Positions 25,606 to 38,890 of a stretch of DNA of 64,000 nt are shown here, in pieces. A program made the translations under genes and the position numbers. The DNA lies in the NCBI GenBank assembly GCA_954871525.1, contig OX940864.1, positions 19,462,001-19,526,000 on the forward strand. The letters are read 5' to 3'. The notes beneath the pieces are model-generated. The model made no database searches, was not told the DNA's origin, and saw only the letters and a list, made by a program, of their open reading frames with translations. Position 1 is the first letter of the stretch. Each line of letters starts with the position of its first letter. The DNA comes from Parietaria judaica. Taxonomy: Eukaryota > Streptophyta > Magnoliopsida > Rosales > Urticaceae.

Positions 25606-26940
25606 GCGATGTCGTGAAAAACGACACCAGCTCGGCTATTCTCACACGTGCCACAAATAGATACCATGTTTTTGTCAAACGACAATGAAGGGTACGTCTG
25701 GTTCTTCAGTTTGTGGTTTTTGTTAGGGGCAATGTAGTCTTATTTATTTGTTTGTGCCTGTAAATGCGAACCAAGGTTTTATCCTGTTTGTCGTGCTTTC
25801 TTGCGAGCAAGTAGTGTATAAATTTGCATTCTTTTATACCATTTTGGGTGTCGTTTTTATAGTTTAATTTGGGAATTTTGGGTAATTTGGGTGTCGTTTA
25901 ATAGTTGTACAGTTTTGCCGTGTACTTTTGACTTTGATTAGGGTTTGTGTAAATTGAAGTCTTGAAGATGAACTACCACTACTATAATATACATATGGAT
26001 GATTAATTATTTGTCTGATTTCTGATTCGCGGTTTTTACTTTTTATTATTTTCATTTTGTCGGGATTGTGATTTCTTACTTTTTATTATTTTCATTTTGT
26101 CGGGATTGTGATTTCGTGACAGGAGCCGCCAAATGCTACTCTTAGAAACCCTAATATTAGATTAGGATAATGATGTACCTCGGAAAAATTAAATAGATAA
26201 AACGCAGCAATGAAACGACCGACAGGAATCAACAAGGCGCGTATTCCCGTTTGTATTTATTGAATGAGAATCAACAACGAAACACGCCCGAACCTTCGAG
26301 AACACGGACAATTGCTCTCCCGCGAGTCTTGATAGAAAACTAAGCAAAATCAAACCTCAACCCCACCTGTGCATAGCAGGCGACAATATTAGGTCAGTGG
26401 AGACCTAATGGACTTGTATTATGGGCTTTTATTCCTAATACTTAATTAAATTGCCTAAACAATTAATTAAGGCTTTATTCCTATTTGCTGAAATAAATAA
26501 ATAGATAAATAAAGCATAAAAAGGCTTAATTAATATTAAGCCCGCTCGCCCCGCTTCCTTCTCCGATACACCAATCCGGTGAATCCATCAGATAATTTTC
26601 TATTACGGAAAATAAATAAACATAACGTAGCTCAGCCGGCTATGGGCACGGCCCATCTTCCGATCGCTGTGTTATGACTTGAATTCATGTCAAACAAAAT
26701 TAATGCAAATTTATTAGTAATAAACTAAGCTTAATTGGAACATGACTAATGTAAAGTTTGGTACACACTAAAATTGAGTGATATATACATTGACTTTTTT
26801 CGCGCGCATCTACAAGACCATGGAGCAACACAAACAAAGTTGTGAAGTTCAATAACCCGTTATGACCCAAAATCCGATCTCGTAACGAGTTTCATTGTAC
26901 CTCCTCAAGACTAAACTGTCTCGTTCGGTCTCCTGTTGGG
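25606..26940. other. Convergent 3' region between kinase and Rab GAP genes
   Basis: Holds the 3' UTRs of both convergent genes. A 40-bp segment containing TTATTATTTTCATTTTGTCG is tandemly duplicated at about 26037-26115. The stretch 26120-26700 has mixed composition without a recognisable gene. Confidence 0.5.
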
Positions 26941-29900
26941 TTAATTGGTTGGATCTATTTGCTCGTTTGCAGATTTACTTTCACTGGATTGCTCTGCATT
27001 TCCCGGTTTTGGCTGTGGTTAAGGAAAGAAAGACAGACCGGTTCAATAAATTGTCAGATTTTGGGAATTAAGTTCCAGAAAAAAAAAAAAAAAAAAACTT
27101 AAGAAATGTACCTTATTTCTGTCGCGCCAACCCAGGTTAAATGGAAGGAGAACCATCCTCTTTGTGTTCTCTTGTGTCTGATCAGGCAGAGTCCTGCAAT
27201 GGAAAGGACCGGGCTAAGTGACGGAAAAAAAAGGAATCGCATCTAAAGAGAAAAAAGTTCTGGAGGCGTCAATAGATAGGACCCGCAAAGATAAAACCCG
27301 AGAAACGGTAGCACTTTATTGATAAACATAATTGAATAACACAAGCCCGGCCTTTCCTTCGAGAGCAAGGCCGAGCCCCTAACCAACGTAGGTTTCATAA
27401 GGCTAACACAACCCAAATTGCAATCAAATAAAAAAATGATAAATATTCCTAATAACATAAATAAAAGCAATTACCGATATTTGTGGCAAACTATCCGAAA
27501 GATAGGTGAAAGTGGCGACATGTTCCACTTTTTTTTTTCCCGTCAAAAGTGTAAATCCGAGGTACCAAAAATAAATCAATTGGGTACCTAGATTTACACT
27601 TTTTACAACATTGGGAATAAACGCCGTGAAAAAATAAGTGAAATATGTCATGTTTACTTAATATAAGGTTTTTTGCCGCAAATATCCTAGAAATTACTTT
27701 ACTAATAGCAGTAAATTCCCTTATTACCCTAGTCCCTAGTGTCATCTATACCTCGGAGAAGAGAGTGCTTTAACTTTGCCAGATTGATATTGCAGCGTAG
27801 CCTCCAACGTCGACTCTGCGATAACCACCCTCTTTTTCATATCACCAATCGAAGCCATTGCCTTCTCATAATTTTCCTGCACAACACAGTCATAAGACCC
27901 GGTAATAGGGGTCAATTTGTAAGTTTTCATAAGTTAATACCTATATTAGCTAAGCATTATTTAGTTTGTTAGTTATGGAATGGTCAGAAAAGAAAAAGAA
28001 AACGATTGCAGGCATGCCCCTTAACTTTTCATGTTGTCAGAAATTACCCTCCTAAACATTTTCAGCAGGTTTCCCCATGATCCTTATAAAATTTAAGGTT
28101 TCCAGATTTTAGTCATTTATGATTATTTTGTCCCGAAACACTAGTATGCGCATTGTACGTGACTTCAATTTTGCAGAAACCGTTAATTTACAAGCTTAAG
28201 AGGGAGACTGCTTCAAAACAATGTTTACCAGGAAAGTGTGACAATAAGAAAAAGAAGCTACCTAAGCGTTTTATAAAACAGAAAACGAACCTGAAGCACA
28301 TGTAACGCGTATTTCTGTGTAGCGACTTCTTGCTCTGCGCTTAATCGTGCATCCTCGGTCAGCTGTTGCTCGTGTTCGACCCTCATCAATACCTATAAAC
28401 AGTACAACTTATTGAACATGGAAACCAGAAAATAAAATAAAATAAAAATACAGGGAAATAAAGTGAAAGTCAAGCCTTAAGCATAGCAGCTTCTTGTTCT
28501 TTCTTATCATCAAGGGCTTGATGCAGATATGCAACCTCTTGCTCCAATTGCTCAACCTGCAAGACCGGCGTCATAACTGAAGGCTAAAACAGTAAATCTA
28601 CATGCATCAAATTTACCTAATTGAATAATGCTTCTAAATAAATTCTTAAGCGCCGTTGTTTCCGGTCTAGTTTATTTTCCTCCGGACAGATTTATAACAT
28701 AAATCATACAGAAAATATATCTTATAACATTTTTTTTTTGTATCAAACAAAAATGAAAGGATCGAAAGAGACAAAAACATAGCTCGAAACAGGTGCCTGC
28801 TACCCCAAGCATTTTCAAAATATAGACGTTGCTTTTAGAATTTTGTGAATATTTTATGTAGAATTATTTAATGGGTTACACACAACTTAAGATTGATTGA
28901 GCTTGGAATAAATCAAATTAATTAAAATAACATAGGGAAAATAATACGCTATACTATTACTAATTACATATTTAGCAATATTATTACTATATATAGCTAA
29001 ATTAGTACCCTTGCACTCAATTGGCGTCGATTATCTTGCTTGACCATCTCCATTAATGCTGTCTCCAGTTCTTCAGCTCTAGTAAGGATATAAATCATCA
29101 AGAAACATCACATTACTGCTTTCCAAAACAAACCAGATCGAAACTCTTATTCAACAAATTAATTTATATTGTAAGAAAATATTTTGACGCCATCGTCTAT
29201 TGATGATGATAAATGCCTTGTAATGGCTTAGTTTACCCGCGATAATTAGAAAATATTCAGGCAGAAACAAGATAGTTTATTATTTTTCTGCGGAATAAGA
29301 CGTTTTTTTTTTTTAAATTCTCATTTGTCACTCATTTGTTATTTGAAATATATTTATGTCAGTCCATTAATGCCTAATCAAATGTATAAATTTTTTTTTG
29401 ACAATATCATGTCATCTTTATCTGTAGAAAAAAAAAAAACTAAAATGGAAATTTTAATAACCTGAGTATAGCAGACCGTTTCTCTTCCAATAAACGGCAT
29501 AATTCGACTTTCAACCAGACCACCTGTACAAATGCTTCCAATCATAAAACATTCAAAGGGATAAGATAGTGACATCAGATGCTTACCTGTTCTTGAAGAT
29601 CAGGAAGAGAATCTACTTCCGGAACTACAGCGAGGTGATCAAGCAAATCATCAAGATTAGAGGAACAAGACTCTGAATGATGAGATTCATCTCTTTTTTC
29701 TTCGGTAACTATTTTCTCTTCTATCAACGATTTCGGATCGCGTTTGAAACTATAGAGCTTTGTAGCAAGCCCTTTTGAATCCTTCCAAACACGGCCCTGT
29801 TTTGCTCGCTCCTCGATCGCTTCTAATACACATGGACGATGCTTGCATCTCAAGTCATCCAACCTAGCTTCTGTAACGGCTAGAAATCCCATAGAAGCAG

Positions 29901-32900
29901 TCAGAACGAGCTGACTACTATCAAATGTGGACCCTACTAAAGATTGCAACAAAGTTGTAGCATCTGCTGCATCTTTAGTTGTAATTAGTGCAGGACCTGA
30001 AAGGAATCATGGGAATTTGAATTTATTTTTGGTGGAGTTCATACTAAAACTAATCAAAACTATTACGTTTTATTGAGTTCTTGGCACAAATAGTCCGACA
30101 AATCAGAAAAGTGTAGCCATAACTACCGTAATCCAATGCTTAGTGCATTTCGCCCTTCTTTTGTTTTATTTCATTTAAAACTAACATATTTAAACTTATT
30201 AAATACAAAGGTATTTCATAATTGGCTTAGATTTTAAAGAGTTTATAATTATTATTCATAAATTAGAATATCTTCTTAAAGTAATTAATGTTAAATTATC
30301 AATACGGCATAATAATGTAATATTATGTTGTTATGTAAAGTATTATTAATTTTTATTTAATAAGATATTCTTATTTATAAAATAACAATCATAAATTAGT
30401 TGAAATCTTAATAATTGATGAAAATGATGTTTTTGTCCTTAATCAGTTTAAATAAGTTGGTTTTTGAGAGGAATCTTCTTATTTGAAGGACCGCTTGAGG
30501 ATATAACATGTATCAGAATGGCCATTTGTACCAATAGCTCGAATTTCCGTAAAAATAATAATTATACCATATAACTCCATCAATGCCATCGCAGTTCGGA
30601 ACAGCATAACACGGTTTCCATCGTATAGAAGCACGTCCCAAACTCGGAGAACTGAAGATAGAGGACGCAATGAGAGTACATGAGATTGACAGGTTGATTT
30701 TGAAGATTGAATGTTTTCTATACTTATACAAAATTAAGAAGATGAATCAAAGGTAAAATCCCTAAATTAAAGACTAACAACCAAATAATTAACTGATTCT
30801 AGTGCTGATTATCAGCGTACTTCTATTATTTAATTAATCGAGCAATTTCTCACCACTTTCCCAAGGAAGCAAATTCACAAAAATGGAAAGAAACCAAGGT
30901 CCAGATATCCATGCCACCTGCACCCCCAAGTAATCCAGATGATTAACTGCACCACAAATTGAATAACCGTATATAAATAAATGATCATTTATCCTGTTTT
31001 TTGTAGAAAAGAGAACCGAAAGAGAAAGATCTTATTGAGTAACTTAAGATTACAAACCTAGTTTTGGAAATCTTTCCTGCATCAACTCCTCAAAGACTAG
31101 TTGGTCCACCTGTATAAATGAACATTATATATATGGAGCATAATATTCTGAAATCTGTACTTTGACAACAAAACTGAAGTTTAATATTAAACCTGAGATT
31201 CTATCATTTCTTCAGTGTAGTATCCATCAAAGTAGTCATCCATTATACCAACCAGAGTCCTAAATGAAGACACGAACAGAAGTTGATTTGACTAACCCGA
31301 TTAGTTTCCAAAATAAGCATCTCTCTCTATCTACGTAGATACGAATAAATTCAAAGTTCACAAAAACATAGATACAAATGAATTTGATATTCACAAAAGC
31401 AACAAATGAAGACCGTACTTCAGAGGCAAGTTATATGCACTGAAGAGCAGACGTTCGTATATACACGCTCGTAAAATTACAAACTCAGATCAGGAGAAGG
31501 ATGAGATTTCAAAATGCATACATACCAGAAAGCACTCTCTTCGGGCATCAACAGTAGCAATAATCCCGCAAAGAAGTTCATTGCCTGAAAGTTTTTGGCA
31601 CAAAATAAAGCATAATAAGGCCTTACTGCCGAAAAGGAAAGGCTTTGAAATAATGGTATACATGTAACTTCCCTTTGTGGCTCATATATATTTTTTTCTA
31701 ACAAAAATATGAAATTAACTTGAGCCTAAGCTTGTAAAGGGCATCCTCAAAGGCCGAAAAACTTATAGAATACAAACTGTCGATTTCTGGGGAATAGTTT
31801 TCAGATATTTCTTTAGTTATTAAAATTGCTAAAAATGCGTTTAATGACTTCATATATGAGACTTATTTACATTAAAATAGTCAATACTGACGCAAAAAAA
31901 CAAAATAAAATTCAGAAACTTTAAACAATATCTCAACACAAATGAACTTTGTCCCAACTACCTGGCAATACCCAACAGATGGATTGTGCCGAGCATAAGC
32001 TAAAAGCACACGCCTGAGAGAATCTCTGCCATTCTCATTCAAAGCAGGATGACCTGGAAATGTTCGTGGTAAGTCCTGTCAAACAATTAGGGTTTCAGTA
32101 CAAAATGAAACCCAAAAGCTAAAGAAGCAGCACCTACAAATTGACCTTCTCAATCTGTCTTTTCCACTTTCTGGTTGCAGTGTCGTTGCGATCATCTTCT
32201 TGAGCAAGGAGATGATGGTAATATCTCTCCTCTCGGCGGGTCTTCACACCTACGAAAGCTTGCCATACCTGCAATGCTAAGATTATATCAGTCACTTCTT
32301 CAATAATCATAGTGTGTTGCTGTGTTGGAAGTGTAATATGCCGTGGTACTTCATCCTCTTATTGATAAATCAATTTTAATAAGACCCGGAAGAGAAACAA
32401 GAACTCTTCATTGATAAACTAGCCACGTCTCTATTCGAGAGTTTGAGTTGGAAAACTCCCCTAAGGATGTAGAATTTTTCACTATTTAAAACACGACGGC
32501 TAAACCTAAATTAGGCACTAGGATTAGAAACCTTAATCTTATATTTATCGTAAAATACACCAAATGGCCTTAACAATATATGATAATAATAATAGTGATA
32601 AATAATTAAAAACTGTTTCTTATTTACAGGTCTAACAAATTTATAGTAATTACTTCAATCAAAAAAAAATTATAGTAATTACAGAATATGAACAATCACT
32701 GGTTTTGCAACTTAGACTACCTCTAAGTAACCATCCTAATTCCATGAAAGCAATAATTCTCAGATACATATTTTCCAAAGTACCAAGATTCTACTACCTC
32801 TCCTCTGAGATCCTTTGGTATTCCTCCCTGGACAAGGCACTCCAATTCTTCTTTCCAGTATAAAAGAGGCTCTTCATCAATATCATCGTTTTCAGTTTCT

Positions 32901-34055
32901 GCACCAACACCATCTAAATTGTAATTAAAACTGTCATCTTCAGGTGCAGTATCACCCACAACCAGTTCTTCCATCGAAGCCCTTTCACTGACGGAGATTC
33001 CAATACCCTTTTCATTTTCAGAACCGGAGGCACTCCTGCTGTCACCCGACACATTATCAGCAGAATCCTCAGTCTGAAAGTCCACGTCAGTCTCCAATGA
33101 TCTTGTGGTTTCTGTAGGTTGAGTATAGTTTTCTTCCTCTGTTATCGGATCATCTTTCCAGTTCTTCTTCCTCTTCTTGACTCGAGAGCTCATTAACTTT
33201 TCTATTGCACCGAGAGACGATCTCACACGACCCCATTTTTTAACCGTCCTGGATTCCGCCTCCTTTGAAATATGCACGTCCTTACCCGGATCATTTTCCG
33301 AGTAATCACCTTTGACCGGCTCTGTAATTCTAGTGACATCCTCTTCCGAAGAGCTAGACCGAGAGGATTGCACCGTCTGCTCAAGGAAATCCTTCCATCG
33401 TTTCGACCTTTCCTCCTCCTCTTCCTACACCAGAACATGAAGATCATCAATACATTTCGAGTATCGTAACACCGAAACATAAACGAGCAATTCATATCGA
33501 AAGTACCTTGTAGATACTAGCATACTGTCTGTATCTTTGCGTGTGCTGAGGTCTCAAAGCGAACCCATACGAATCCCTGTTGACATCATCAAGCCAATTA
33601 GGCGAAAATAAAAGGCATCTAACCCTAGGATCCAATCAATTTCGACAATTCCGGACTCAAAAACTACGGATTTCTCAGCTCAAACCAACAATGAAATGAT
33701 GATTAAAAAAGAAAATCAATTCGTCTCTGACAGACCTGGAATCAACATCCAACAAGCGCTTACTCAACAAAGACAACAACATAGCTCCAAATGATTCGCA
33801 AATATCCCAACTCCCATAGCTCAATCACTCAATCCAAACCAAAAACCACATATTCACTCACTCACACTTATCATCAACGCTCGAATCCAAGGAAACCGAA
33901 ATTTCGATCATCGGACAAGTGGAGAAGATTTCTCAGAAAAAATCGGTGAAACTTTATACCCGGTCTCTGATCGGCTGAAAAAACGGTATGCATGTGTTGG
34001 CTGTGTACCTGGTGGGATCGAGAGCGTGGAGGAGATTGAAGGCCTGGTCCGCCAT
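26941..34055 (-). CDS. TBC-domain Rab GTPase-activating protein with C-terminal coiled coil
   Basis: Accelerates GTP hydrolysis by a Rab GTPase in membrane trafficking. Minus-strand exons: 34055-34009, 33576-33507, 33424-32798, 32268-32146, 32075-31962, 31584-31526, 31259-31193, 31109-31058, 30946-30854, 30651-30568, 29996-29587, 29523-29462, 29078-29009, 28556-28476, 28392-28291, 27876-27752, 27193-27112, 27012-26941 (779 aa, frame closes). After RPQHTQRYRQYASIYK comes an acidic, Ser-rich linker (about 40-230). The TBC domain starts near GGIPKDLRGEVWQAF and has the arginine finger in IEKDLPR (Arg293) and the glutamine finger in GYCQ (Gln327), so it should be catalytic. Residues about 580-715 are heptad-rich coiled coil. 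The intron after exon 14 has a GC donor. An alternative first exon is noted separately. Which Rab it acts on cannot be told. Confidence 0.93.
27475..27687. mobile_element. MITE-like inverted repeat in Rab GAP intron 16
   Basis: The outer arms read GATATTTGTGGCAAA on the left and TTTGCCGCAAATATC on the right. Inner arms AAAAGTGTAAATC with AGGTACC (near 27545) mirror GGTACCTAGATTTACACTTTT (near 27583). The ends are approximate because no clean TSD is visible. Confidence 0.5.
33736..33782 (-). other. Possible alternative first coding exon of the Rab GAP gene
   Basis: Between exons 1 and 2, an ATG at 33782 opens 47 bases (MLLSLLSKRLLDVDS) that end in CCAG/GTCTGT. This is the same length and phase as the first exon at 34055-34009, so it joins exon 2 in frame just as well. 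It would replace the hydrophilic start by a Leu-rich one. No transcript evidence is available here. Confidence 0.35.
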
Positions 34056-34533
34056 TAGAGGTCAGAGAGAGAGAGAGAGAGAGAGTAGGGTTTTGCGAGG
34101 CTGAGCTGAAAGTTCTGAGCGAGTTGAGGTGAGTCGAGCTGAGTTGTCGGAAGCGATTTGGCAGGTGGAGACACGATTCAGGTGTTTTTGGAGGGAATGA
34201 AGAACCACTTGGTCCCACAACTCGGACTCGCTTCTATTTTAAAGCCTTTTTATTTATTTAATTATTATTTATTCACGCTTTGATTCTGTTGACAATAAGT
34301 AAATTAAAAGAGAAATATACCAAGGAAAACTGGTAATGCAAAGATATTAGAGAATTACCAAGTATTTAACTTAAATAATCTCAAACATATCTACTATCAA
34401 AATAACAAAAAAAATCTTAAAATCCAAACTCGAGCTAATCTTTTAACATGTCTAATATAAGCCGTACCCTTTTAGACAAGGTTAAATATAATGTTCAAAA
34501 CTATATATATGTGTATATAATATATATTCCTAT
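34056..34533 (-). promoter_or_regulatory. Promoter and 5' leader region of the Rab GAP gene
   Basis: A GA tract at about 34068-34087 lies just upstream of the ATG (a CT tract in the sense of the gene), followed by AT-rich spacer. No other feature seen. Confidence 0.4.
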
Positions 34534-34541
34534 CTTTAGAG

Positions 34542-35154
34542 TAGGGTTGCAACCGATCGGTTAACCTCTTTATTTTTTACTATTTGGTATCCTTAACTTA
34601 ATTCCGGTTAGTCATTTTTTAATAACCTTAACCTATTTTTACAACCGGTTAACCGGTTAACCTAATTTCTGGTTATCAAAATCTGATTAACTTGTTTAAT
34701 AACCTTAACCTGTTATTTTTTTTCTTTTTTAGTATAGCAGTCAACAGAGTTTATCGTAACGATAAAACATATCAGTCCAAACTAAATCGCAATAAAACAA
34801 CCAAGTTAAAAAAGAAATATACCGGTCCAAAATATAAATATAAAAAGTACAACAATTATAAATAAAAAAAATATCTAGTTCAACAACTCGAAGAGGTTTT
34901 GACTGAAAGACAGAAAACCCTACTTAAATTAATTTTAAAATATATATATATATAAATAAATAAATAAATATTAAAACCGGTTACAAAAATAACTCTGTTT
35001 TGAAAAATAAATAACCTGTAACCTTATCATGTTTGAAACTGGATATGGTTAACCTTAACTTGTTTTCAAAAGAATTTGGTTACGCTTATTTTAAACCGGA
35101 AAATTTTCGGTTACAGTTTTAAAATTCGGTTACCGGTTATTTTGCACACCCCTA
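34542..35154. mobile_element. hAT-type MITE, 613 bp
   Basis: The left end is TAGGGTTGCAACCG and the reverse complement of the right end is TAGGGGTGTGCAAAATAACC. The interior is rich in ACCGGTTAACC-type motifs. Flanks CTTTAGAG (34534-34541) and CTTTAAAG (35155-35162) make an 8-bp TSD with one mismatch. No coding capacity. Confidence 0.75.
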
Positions 35155-35236
35155 CTTTAAAGTGCTATATAACCTTGACCGTAATACAGTGTCTTCAAAC
35201 CAAAACCAAAACCAAAGTCAAAGTCCAAAACTTGTC

Positions 35237-35680
35237 TTAAAACAAGGACCGAAACATGAGAACTTGACGTCTTGTCAAGTGAGAATCAAGGATCCCTAAA
35301 AAAAAATTGAGAATCAAGGAGGCCAAGACCATAGTCTCTTCGTGCGCCTCCACCTCGCCCGCCACAGGCCACACCACAGCGTCGCGACTAATCCCATCCC
35401 TAGAATGCCACAACGCCGATATCACCCCATAAGACGCGCTTTGTTTCGAGTTGAGACAGAGAATCGCCGTTTGCCGGCTCAAAGCAGAGCGGATTCTTAG
35501 CTCCTCGTTGGTGGACACGTGGCTGGCTCTCTCTTCGATCGACGTGTGGGCGAGTGGGCGAGGCTGGCGTTAAACTGAAGGTGGAGATCCGCGCCACTTG
35601 TCGGGGAGGAGAGATAGAGAAGACGGTGGTTGCGAGAAATCTTACGGCTCTGCATGCGAGGATTACGATGTGTCTGCAGT
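35237..35680 (-). other. Unrecognised GC-rich open segment
   Basis: More GC-rich than its surroundings and open on the minus strand in more than one frame (for example MSTNEELRIRSALSRQTAIL from 35518, and 35684-35400). I do not recognise a domain, start context or splice partners. It may be a decayed gene fragment or captured exon. Confidence 0.25.
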
Positions 35681-35718
35681 GCAATTAGTTTACTAATCAA
35701 TAATTAGGAGTTAGTTAG

Positions 35719-36096
35719 TGTGATGTGTGGCTTTAAAATAAGTAGGTCCCACTTGTGGGTGCTTATAAAGCCTAGCCTTAAGTTTTGTGAGAAGTGAGTG
35801 AGAGAATAAGGTGTGAGAACATCTTCTTAAAAGAGAAAACACTTAGAGAGAAAATCATAAAGAGAAAAGAGGAAGCCTTGAGAGCTTGTAATCTTTGTAA
35901 TCTCGGATTGATTTGATTTGTGAAACCACTCTCCAATCAGGAAGTAGGACGTTTGATTTGGTCCGAACGTGTGTAAATTCTCTTGTCTCCATCTTTTATT
36001 TTCCGCCGATTGATTGTGTGGATTTGAGCCACAAAGGCATATATGATAGTATACTATCCGTAATCAGCAGGTATCCAACCCCGCAACATTACAACA
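35719..36096 (+). mobile_element. Candidate solo LTR, 378 bp
   Basis: Begins TGTGATGTG and ends ATTACAACA (TG...CA). It has a TATA-like TATAAAG at 35764 and is flanked by GTTAG (35714-35718) and GTCAG (36097-36101), a 4 of 5 match. No primer-binding site follows, consistent with a solo LTR. The imperfect flank keeps this tentative. Confidence 0.45.
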
Positions 36097-36101
36097 GTCA
36101 G

Positions 36102-38885
36102 TTTATTGCGTGATATGTTATGATTATTATCAAGTAAGTCATCGACTCCAAAGCATTCTATACAAATATGTCGTTTTTATTCACTGTTTTCTTTACGTTA
36201 ATTACACAGTTTGTGATTACATATATGTTATATTAATTAGTCGTCGGAAAAATAATAGAGAAGCAACGAAATAAAGGAAAAGGATAAAAAAAATGTAAAC
36301 AATACAAGAACACCTTGAAACCGCAATTGCGAACTACGTAAATACCAAAGGAATGTAAAAAATGTGCAGAAAAACGACGGAAATTATACAAAACAACACA
36401 CCGATAGGAAAATGCAATCGGAAACGACATGAAATGAAAAACGACACTAAACATCAGGAAGACGAAATGACATTAGATGACAGGAAAATTGCAAAGCAAT
36501 ATTATAAATGACAGTTTTGATATTTCAAACTTAATTCTTAGAGAACATATATCTCGAAAATTATTTGTTGGCACAATATTTTAGCGATAAATCCAAGTCG
36601 TCCATGGTATCCCATGTGGAGTTAAATGACATGGCATGTCATGTGACGGTCAACTGGATGACACATGAGATTTGACTAGCTGATTGTAGATGTAAGTTTA
36701 ACGGCCTAACAATTTCGAAAAACCGATACTTTGTCCGGTTAAAAAAAGAATTAAAATATAATGATGCATTTTGGAACACTATTGGTACTTTTATTAGTTA
36801 TCAAATTACTTAATCAATATAGGACTCTCCGGTAAATCTTTATATTGGGACGGACTATGAGACACGATTTTTGGGAGGGGACTATAAATACGAATGCTTT
36901 CTAAAATATTGATCAACTTCTGTGAAGCTACGCATATATCTGTTGAGAATCCAAAGATATTCTCATCACCGGAAGCAGAAACTTCGTGAGTCCTCGAATC
37001 TATAAATCTAGATAACATCACAATATCAAAACTTACTTAGTGGGAATAAATCTCTTCATGAATCCTTAAGCCTTTTTGACAAACTAGATCTCGAAGCCTT
37101 CGCTGGAGATAGTCGCCGCCACCGCCGTTGGATCACGAGTCGCACAAGTGTTCGGCCTCTGCGTGTTCACCACGTCACTAACGAAACACCACGTCTTGGT
37201 CGAAAATCGCATCGTTGGAATACTACTCCCTTCTTGGCGATTAGAACACCGAATAAAGACTATCTCGGGATTGAGAAAATTGACATCTCTCGGCCAAGAA
37301 GCGCTTCTCGTAATCCATGACGAGCTCTTTTTGGTTGTAAACCGTATGATCTCGTGGGACCGTAAGGTAGAGCCAATCAATATGTGGTGTTTCGAAGGTC
37401 ATTTTATGAAGTTTCCCTAAGGCAATTAATACGCTCCCGTTAATATCTTATGCGAATTAATAAGCGGTTTTAGGAAATAAACGAGAAAAGAAAAAAAGTT
37501 AATTCATAAGCTATCATTTTCGTTCTCTTCAATCTTGATGCAGTTTTTTATAATTGTGTAAAGAAAAATAAGTATAAGCTTGGATTCTCTTAGTACAAAA
37601 AATGACGAAGAAAAGGAATTCTCTTGGAATTTTGGGAAGAATATTTAAGGTGTGTGTACTTTTGAAAATTCCTCAAACCTCTTTTTTAATAAGGAGATCT
37701 CTTTCTATTTATAGACACAGGTTTGAGGCACATAATGGGCTCGTATTACAAGAAGAATAAACCCTCATTCTATGGTCCCGGGGTTTGTACTTTGCAAGGC
37801 CTTGGGCGAGCAAGTTATTGTCTGCTGCTCTAAAGGAGACACGCCTTCGGGGATGGATCTTTTGTGTCCTCTTCGTCCCAATCTTTAAGCGTCGGGTGGA
37901 GCGGGGATCACCGCGTATCATCGAGTGAGTAATTGGTTTTTGGACCTGGTTATGTTTTCTTGATTGAGTCGGGTTTCCTTGGGGCTCGATCGTTGATATG
38001 CTCCTTCATACTTTTGGAGCGCGTCCTCCACGTGGCACTTTTTGCCATAGTCTTTCGGTCAAGGGTCGTGTGTTGACTTTCGGACCCCAAAATATATATT
38101 GGACTTAATTTTCTCGTATGTTATTTCTCTATGTAAGATGGTCTAAGTATCTAGGGTTAGATTTTTAAAGTAACATATATGTATATATATATATATATAT
38201 ATATTTACGAAAAAAGCTCATACTACTGATTATTTTGCTTCTGATTTATTTTTTGAAATTTATCAAATTAAAAAAAAAACGCAAAGAAAAAGAACAAACT
38301 AATCATATTCAAAATTCAAAGTGATTACACAACCAATAAACCACTGTAAAAGTCCATATGCATAAAATATATATATTAAACCAGCAAAGTATATTTTTGT
38401 TTTTCAATTGAAAAACTCCCATCTCCCATATTAGTTAGTTGGGTATTAATGCGATATTATTTTGTAAAAAAACTCCCACATCGATTTCTTGATAAATAAT
38501 TGCTAATTACTACTAAAATAAAAGTGAGAGACGACCACCCGCAAAGAGTGTGACTGAAGTCTAACATTACCTTTTTATTATTTTTATTATACGGACGAGG
38601 TGAAAATTTTTATACACGAAGTTCATGTTGAATAAGAAATTGGCAGATAATCGTTTGGCAATGGCTCTAGGTTTCTTTATCATGAATCTCATATAAAGTG
38701 TGCTTAAAAATGCATAATTCTAATGCAATAGCACGAAAACTTAATAAATTAAAAAGGAAATATAACGAATTATTGTACAAATCATTTAAGGTTATTATTA
38801 TTATCGATCGATCACACTGGTAGTCTTGGCACACAAAAAGTTGCATTCGCCAAAGAAGAAATGAAACCAAGTAGAATAGACTATA
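36102..38885. other. Intergenic, no gene firmly seen
   Basis: AT-rich spacer with two GC-richer patches. At 37084-37420 both strands are open for about 90-98 codons, but neither product is recognised. At 37720-38090 the sequence looks like LTR-derived DNA (mixed composition, CTATTTATAG at 37703-37712), without ends I can fix. A TA tract lies at about 38177-38203. Confidence 0.35.
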
Positions 38886-38890
38886 TGAAC

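Noticed and set aside
36941..37022. 82-bp TG...CA segment flanked by ATATC on both sides
   Set aside because: Far too short for an LTR and without other LTR features; a 5-bp match is expected by chance.
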